Source: Mya arenaria
Taxonomy: Eukaryota > Mollusca > Bivalvia > Myida > Myidae
Length of the DNA stretch: 64,000 nucleotides
NCBI RefSeq assembly: GCF_026914265.1
Contig: NC_069126.1
Coordinates: 29,344,854-29,408,853 of the forward strand
Direction of reading: 5' to 3'
The notes beneath the pieces were generated by a model. The model searched no databases and was not told the origin of the DNA. It worked only from the letters and a program-made list of their open reading frames with translations. The position numbers and the translations under genes are program-made. Positions 57,589 to 64,000 of this stretch are shown here, one piece after another. The stretch's first letter is position 1. Each line of letters starts with the position of its first letter.

Positions 57589-60500
57589 ATGGCTTCCTGT
57601 ATAGAACTGTTTGAAGATGAAACACAAAACTGTATCAAGTGTCTTTATGGTATGACACTTACACGAAATGCCATTGTTCCCTTGGCAAAAGATGTTATAA
57701 ACCGCTTTAGAGACGACGCAAAAGAAAGCGCGACCAAGAAAAACAGATTAAGCGAAAGTGCAAACTGCTCAAGCTGCAGTACGAAAGACGTTGTACCTTG
57801 TGGTACATGGGGCATTTGCGTCTATCGAAAGGGTAGGTGTAGATACCACGTTGTGCCACCAAAGCAGTGTCCAAACAAGTTATGCAATGAAATGTTTTCA
57901 CATATAATGAAACACCACAGATATGGTAAACCATCTTGGAAGAATACTGATGCGTCAGCTTGGTGTTCCAACGAGTGGGAAGTTGCAAAGTGCTTTTGTC
58001 CACCCGATGGCTACGCTCACTCGATATCAGCCGAAAAAACAGATTTGAGTGGGCTTTTAAGTATTATACAAAACTGTGAGGAATTCGAAAGGTATTTTGA
58101 TGATATGAAGAAGATTGATGAGGTAAGACCTAATTACTATAGACTGAATTTTTAGTGATTAAATTATACATGTTCAACTTTCCTGTATGGAAATACTTTA
58201 TAAAATCATGACAAAACAATTTTTCAGGGAACGCATTTTCGGCCTTAAAAATAGCATTATAGACCATTTCATGTTCTATGTAAGGGTGAAAGGCTACAAA
58301 CTGTCCATTATGTTAGAAAAATAAGTCTTTGACACGCAGGTGTTTTTGCGCTGACATAATGGACAGTTTGATGCGTTTCACTTACTTAAAACTTGTAAAC
58401 GATGAGGTCCAGACCATGAATTTCATGGTGCTAGTGTCAACTTATTGACATCTATAAATATACATATCATGTAAAAGGCAAATAAAAAATGCTCTAATAT
58501 ACATATTAATTGTAATTAATTATTTCGGTTATTATTTAATATAATCATCTTAAAAATAAAAACTTCAACGGATATATAGCAAGTTCAAAATGTGTTATCA
58601 TTGTGCATTATTCGCTTAATACGGCTGCGAAAACCTCAGTCATTTATACATTGGGCATTGAGTTGCTACATCCTAAAAATGGTCATTTTATTAAACAAAC
58701 ATTTTTTATAATTATTTATTAAACCTAAATAGGAAAAGGGGTTTAAAGTTATATTTCTTCACATAAGTGCATAGTTTTATTCAATTTATGTTAATCACAC
58801 CATGCTAGTATTTCTACTGACTGTCCATTATTTGAACAATGACTGTCCATTATTAAAATATTGGAGATGTTATACAGTGCGTAGAAATAAGGTACGGAGC
58901 GCTGTCCAATTACTCATGTACAGTACAATCAAAGCGCTGATAGCGCTGCATGAACAGGGTTTATATGGGTTTTCACCATTATGATTTACGATTGTGTGTG
59001 TATAAATAAGGTGCTGATAATTATGTAGAACAGTAAATCTAAGAGTCACCGTGTAAAACAACCACATGGACCGCCCCAGGTGTATTGAAGCATGATGGTA
59101 AATGACTAATTCATATTTTATTGACAATAAAGTTAATGTCGCTGTGTAACCAGGCCAACCAGGATAAAGAATGTAACCAATCCCAGCATAAGACTCTATC
59201 CTATGGTGTTACAATATAAGTTCGGCTTGCCAAGGAATTATTAACCAGAAAAATAAAATAGAAATTGGTTGATCATCCAGGGTGAATTTAAAAGATACAC
59301 TAAAACCGTTTCCGGTTGGTAATTAGATGTTGGCATAAACAAAGACTATACTAATTATTAAATTGAGAGCGATTTTTTTCAGGGCCACTACTGTTAAAAT
59401 TTTAAATAGTATTTTTAAATGATATATGTATTATTGAAACAGCATAGAGACAAACGCCACGAAGCCTTCCTCTCCATAAATGTGTGGGGTTTAATAATAG
59501 AAAATGAAAATATTAAAAAGGGGTGAATGCTTATGCTATTCGCATCCAAAAAAATGAAACATATACTAATCAAACTTTACTCATTAGCAAGAGTGTGTCT
59601 ATGCAGTGTGTGTATACCACGTAATAAAATACGTCATATATGCTACGTTTGAAGGCAGAATTTTGCTTAAAATGAAGTCTTAAATCAAAGATAACTTGTC
59701 CTTTACTACACCATTTTAAATAAAACAAAGGGCATTCTATGGCGCCTCAAGAGCACCGCCTTCTTTTTATTACCGAAGTTTGATAAGGTGATTAGTTTCA
59801 TCGACAAACCTGCATCCAAAACAATGTTTTGACAGTGCTCCGTCAGACGGCCGTATTGTGAAAAGGTTTGTCGAAGGGTTTTAATGAACTTAACTCTCAA
59901 TCAAACTCTGGTAAAAGACAGGAGGTGGGGCTCCGTAAGCGGCGTAGACTGTACTTTGTGTCATTTAAAATGGTGAAGAAATAGTGAAGTTATCTTTGTT
60001 TAAAGTATTCATTCGAAGCAAAATATTGCCTTCAGACGTAGCATTTATGACGCATTTTTTCACGTGGTATACACACATTGCTATGTTTGCCTTGTTATTC
60101 ACAAAACAACTTCGAAAATACAACATATTAAAGAAAAATAGTATCTTAATTAAAATGATCAAAGTTAAATAATTGCTTTCATACAAATGTAAATGAAACA
60201 CCTAAAAAGTTATTAAATCCGTGATTTTTTTCTCATATTTACACCAAACCAGCCAAAAAATATAACTAAATTCATTTCAATGAAAGGCCATTTTCCAAAA
60301 AAAAAAAATACACATACATCCGTCTATACTTACACTATAAAAGTATAGAAAATAAATTAAACAAGTCTTAATAAATCTTTAATTTCAAAACGCGTGTTCC
60401 CTTCTTTGACTATATGGTCAGCAACTCTCTTCTATTTCTATACCGTCAGCTAACTCTTCAGTACTTTAGTACGTGCCTGTCAAAATGGCGTGCGTTTGTT

Positions 60501-63500
60501 ATTCCTATGTGGGCTATCACGTGATGTTTTAAGCGGGGGGGAACTGTGGGCAGGGGATGAGATTATTGTGTCACGTGACACGTTCATTCATTTTTGGGCG
60601 CAGGGATACTACTTCAATTTTATCTTTATCTAAGTTCAACAAATTAAATGATTAAACAGATATTGCGTTATGATTCCTTCTTGCTTTATCAAATCTAGCT
60701 CGGTAATTTGAAACATAGCTTGCAATTTATATAGTTCGCACTTTCTCAAACTATATTTTTGGTGGTAAAGAGGCAGACGACACTTGCTACTATTAATAGG
60801 CATTTGATGTTGTGAGTGTCGAGTTTGTGGCTACACTGAACAGGGTTGAAAATAACCCTGTTCAAAAAGGACAATTGATGACGTCACAAACATGTTTTAA
60901 TTCAATCGAATTGAGGAACAAAATGCAACAGCTTTATTAGTGTTGTATTTTCTAGCCTATGTTTGACGTTTTATTTATTAGCACGCATTTCCCTTTCAGA
61001 CGTTTTAACTATTCGAATATGACTCCTTTGATTATAACCGTGTTTAATGTAATGTTTGCAATTCAAACAAAAGTAAATGAGCTAAAGCTTTGACAAGAAA
61101 TTTCGTTTTATTTCCATTCCGAATTGGCATCATAAATTAATAGCATTACTATGTTTTTGATTGAATGATAACACAATAAAAACAGTTTAATTATTTCGAA
61201 ACGGTTTCTGTAATTGAAACAGTATGTTCCTGATATTTTGTCAATAAAATCTGATTTTATCAATCAGTTAAGTAAATATTTAAACAAAAGCAGGACTCAA
61301 GAGATCAGAAACGACAGAGGCGAGGAGCGTAATATGAATATTTCAGAACGGCGTACTGGTTTTCCATTATCTGTTATAGAACAGAAAATTAATAGGCATA
61401 TACGACAATAAGTGATATTTGTTTACAAGAAACCAATAATTCTAAATTTGAAATGTTTTTTAACAGTTGAGATTGCTTTTTATAAATGTTTTAGGTCGGC
61501 AGGTTCTGTAGAAGCTTTCGCCACTCCTCAGATATGCAAGTAACGTGCCAGGAAATGTTGGACTTTTTTCAAGCCTTGACAAACTTGCTATCAGATAGCA
61601 AATGTATTGGTATTAAACCAGAAGCAATGTTTGCAGTTAAGGAATTGAAAAAGGTAACGTTAAAGAACGACATATATAATTACCATGTATTTTAAAGTAT
61701 ACCCAACTGATGTGCATGATTAATGTACTTGATACAAGAACCGATATCTTGTATTGTAAAACACATTAATTTTATGAAATTTCAGTTACAGTCAAACACA
61801 CTGTCTATCAGCTCCGAAGAAGTAAAGAAACTTCTACTTTTGGAAAAGGGGGTCAAAGAAGATTGTGAAAATACGTTATACGAAGAAAGGCGTGACGAAA
61901 TCGTTACATTGATAGACATCGTTTCGCGTTTTGAGCATATAAAGCAAATGCCAGTAGTGCCTGATCAAAAACGCCATCGTGTACGTCCAGCCAAATATGA
62001 TGATGGTTACTTGCCAAAGAGAACAAAGGGTGACAGAGCGCCACATAGCTCAAGTGTTGACGGTAAACACATAAATGATGTAAATCGTATTAAATTAAAT
62101 CAGTACTGGCTCAAACTATTAAGTAACTATAACATGTCTTGATTGTTTTTAAGAACTTTCGCGATTTCTACGATAAATATATTGATCATACGGCCCATCC
62201 CCTAGTTGGGCGCCAATTCACATATGTCACAGTATGAGGAAAATAATGGGGTTCGAAACCGGGATCCCTCGCTATCAGGGCGAGAGAAATCTACCGACTG
62301 AGCTACCTGGCCGCTTACACACCTCTATAAATCTGTACATATTAAACCAGAAGCGTTATATACATCCAGTATAACTGATATTGATGTCACACACTAACTG
62401 ATTTGCCTGCCGTTTGAAGTTATGATAACTGTCCATATGAGCCGTATCGCGCGATTTTGGGCCTTCGGACATATATTTGTAATTATAATGTTTAACGGTA
62501 TTGGAATGAAAGAGTATTTCAGGAAAATAATCTGAAAATTTCATGATGATATAACTTAAAGTGAGACCATGTATTAAGCATTTTGAATATTAAATTTGAC
62601 GTCATTCACATGACATCGTTACGAAAATACATTATTCAAATGACGTGCAAAATGAACTTATCAATATTACAACTACCTTATAATTTTAATTATTTTCTTA
62701 ACACAAAATATTTTAGGAACATAAATTAAGATAAAAATGATGAATAATTTTTGTAATTTTAATACATTTGGCCGTTTTAAACATAGACTATTAAAGCAGT
62801 CAAAATATGTCGGGACGAAATCCATGGTTGCTATGGAACATGAGTAAGCCAATGGTCATCAATCGTCGAGAAAATGGTGCACCAATGACAATTTTTTTAA
62901 AAGAAAAAATCTGGAAGAAATTGATATACATACAAAAAATCATTATTTTTGTCAATTTTATTAATGGTTGTTTCATTTGTAATATTTATGTCCGAAGGCC
63001 CAAAATCGGTCGATGCGGCTCATATAGCATTGACCCGAAGTTACAAATAAGAGGACCATATGAATGTTTTAATAAGTTAGCTAATGCCACTTAATTCCGT
63101 GTCTTGATCATAAATTTAGTGAGCTTACATAAACAAGGTATCCTCGTGTAATTGATATTGGGCCTGCCGAAAACAATATACTTTACTAGTGAATAGACAT
63201 CGTGGTCCGCAAATGCCGCTGACCAAACACAGTTTGTATTATTTTTCGTGAATAAGAACTCTAATAACTACTTCGGAATATTTTTAATTGTTTCAAAACG
63301 ATAGTATCAGTACTAAATCGCTCTCATCGTTATCCCATTGCAGTTGAAAACAATGGTAATAAGGTCAATTTCTATATTTAGTATTTATAACAAAACAGGG
63401 CAATAAAAGTAGGGACGTTGTGTAATTATTATCTTACGTGTTATCAAAAACATATCTTTCTCTACTAAAGAATTAATTCATTTATTCCTTTTACCTTCTT

Positions 63501-64000
63501 TCCAGTCAATCCTACATACCATATTTTATCATGTTTGACCCATATTAACTAAACTGTTGTGTCTGAGTTTTGAGCTTGCTCACGGCTCATACCTGCATAT
63601 TGTATTTGATAAAAGATCACTCTAACGAGAGCAAAAATGATACCAATTGCTGTATCTGTTAAAAAAATAACCATTTCAGCAATTAGGCAAATATATTTTG
63701 TCAAAATAGTTCTGTCATTTGATGATGTAGTTTTCTGAGCATAAGTCTAAAGCTTATTATGTTTCACAGTAAACGAGAGGGAGATTGTGGTACATGGACA
63801 TATTTACAGGCATTTCCCTGTTTACCATCATACAGTTATGCAGATGAACGAATGCATTGCAGACTTCGAAAAATGCCTTATCCAACTTAATATGAAAGCA
63901 GACAAAGGCATTGTATCTAAGCGACAAAACGTTAGAGTTCAAGTAATGTCTGGAAACGAGAACTTACTGAATATCGTAAAAGAGAAACTTGGGAATGATT
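57589..64000 (+). CDS. mollusc-type Cys/His-rich protein with HEPN-like segment, partial at right edge
   Basis: Exons: 57589-58122, 61495-61653, 61786-62062 (if spliced on) and 63770 to beyond 64000. Phases 0, 0, 1 fit at every junction. If exon 3 is not spliced, translation ends at the stop at 62140-62142. Exon 1 begins with a helical segment (CIKCLYGMTLTRNAIVPLA), then a Cys/His cluster: CSSCSTKDVVPC, CVYRKGRCRYH, CPNKLC, HIMKHHRYGKPSW, WCSNEWEVAKCFCPPDGY, then AEKTDLSGLLSII. Exon 2 continues with RFCRSFRHSSDM, an R-x6-H pattern seen in HEPN RNase folds, and a Leu-rich helix. Exons 3-4 are charged and helical. I recall similar proteins in bivalves, annotated as uncharacterised or DZIP3-like; the function is unknown. 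A metal-binding fold and an RNA- or immunity-related role are inference only. Confidence 0.65.
58287..58381. repeat. 95-bp hairpin in intron 1 of the Cys/His-rich gene
   Basis: Two 28-bp arms (gtgaaaggctacaaactgtc / gacagtttgatgcgtttcac, each continuing with cattatgt) surround a ~40-bp loop. The arm core ctgtccattat also occurs twice as a direct repeat near 58820-58855. This fits a small MITE. Confidence 0.6.
60839..60864. repeat. perfect 10-bp hairpin
   Basis: gaacagggtt - gaaaat - aaccctgttc, in the intron between exons 1 and 2 of the Cys/His-rich gene. Function, if any, is unknown. Confidence 0.5.
62165..62316 (-). repeat. tRNA-derived SINE
   Basis: On the minus strand a tRNA-like head (ggccaggtagctcagtcggtag with A box, an anticodon-like stem ctcgc/gcgag, and the B box ggtttcgaacc) runs from about 62316 to 62249. 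An unrelated ~85-bp tail follows. The variable loop and acceptor stem do not form a proper tRNA, so it is a SINE rather than a tRNA gene. It lies in intron 3 of the Cys/His-rich gene. Confidence 0.7.

Noticed and set aside
62249..62316. True tRNA gene on the minus strand
   Set aside because: The A and B boxes and an anticodon-like stem are present, but no proper acceptor stem pairs and a SINE tail follows.

Overview
The window is nuclear DNA of a marine invertebrate, most likely a bivalve mollusc. It is AT-rich and gene-poor, the genes have short exons with GT..AG introns, and there are many MITEs, tRNA-derived SINEs, non-LTR retrotransposon tails and a DIRS-like tyrosine-recombinase retroelement. 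Nothing looks prokaryotic or viral. The species cannot be read from the sequence alone.

Layout. 1-8.9 kb is non-coding, with two inverted copies of one ~700-bp MITE, SINE copies and satellite-like arrays. 8.96-10.0 kb (+) is an intronless CDS for an MTERF4-like mitochondrial factor. 10.0-15.4 kb is repeats. 15.57-21.63 kb (+) is a seven-exon MyD88 gene (copy A). 22-25.3 kb holds a MITE and a broken retroelement gag carrying a foldback insertion. 26.8-31.1 kb (-) is a short, strongly diverged MyD88-like gene (copy C). 33.8-42.8 kb (-) is a second full MyD88 (copy B), whose introns are packed with MITEs, two LINE tails and a 65-bp tandem repeat. 43-50 kb is non-coding apart from a decayed LINE reverse transcriptase. 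50.3-55.5 kb (-) is a decayed DIRS-like element (gag, RT, RNase H, tyrosine recombinase) with related ~100-bp repeats at both ends and nested insertions. 57.6-64 kb (+) is a mollusc-type Cys/His-rich gene that appears to run past the right edge.

The central feature is a local array of three MyD88 paralogues. MyD88 links Toll-like/IL-1-type receptors to IRAK kinases through a death domain and a TIR domain. All three copies share the same seven-exon plan and the same intron phases (0,1,1,1,2,1), so they arose by duplication of the intron-containing gene. A and B carry a long serine-rich C-terminal tail with conserved short motifs that the usual MyD88 lacks. C has no tail, short linker exons and an eroded TIR domain, so it could be a regulator, a decoy or a gene in decay. 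A points toward C and B, which lie in tandem on the other strand.
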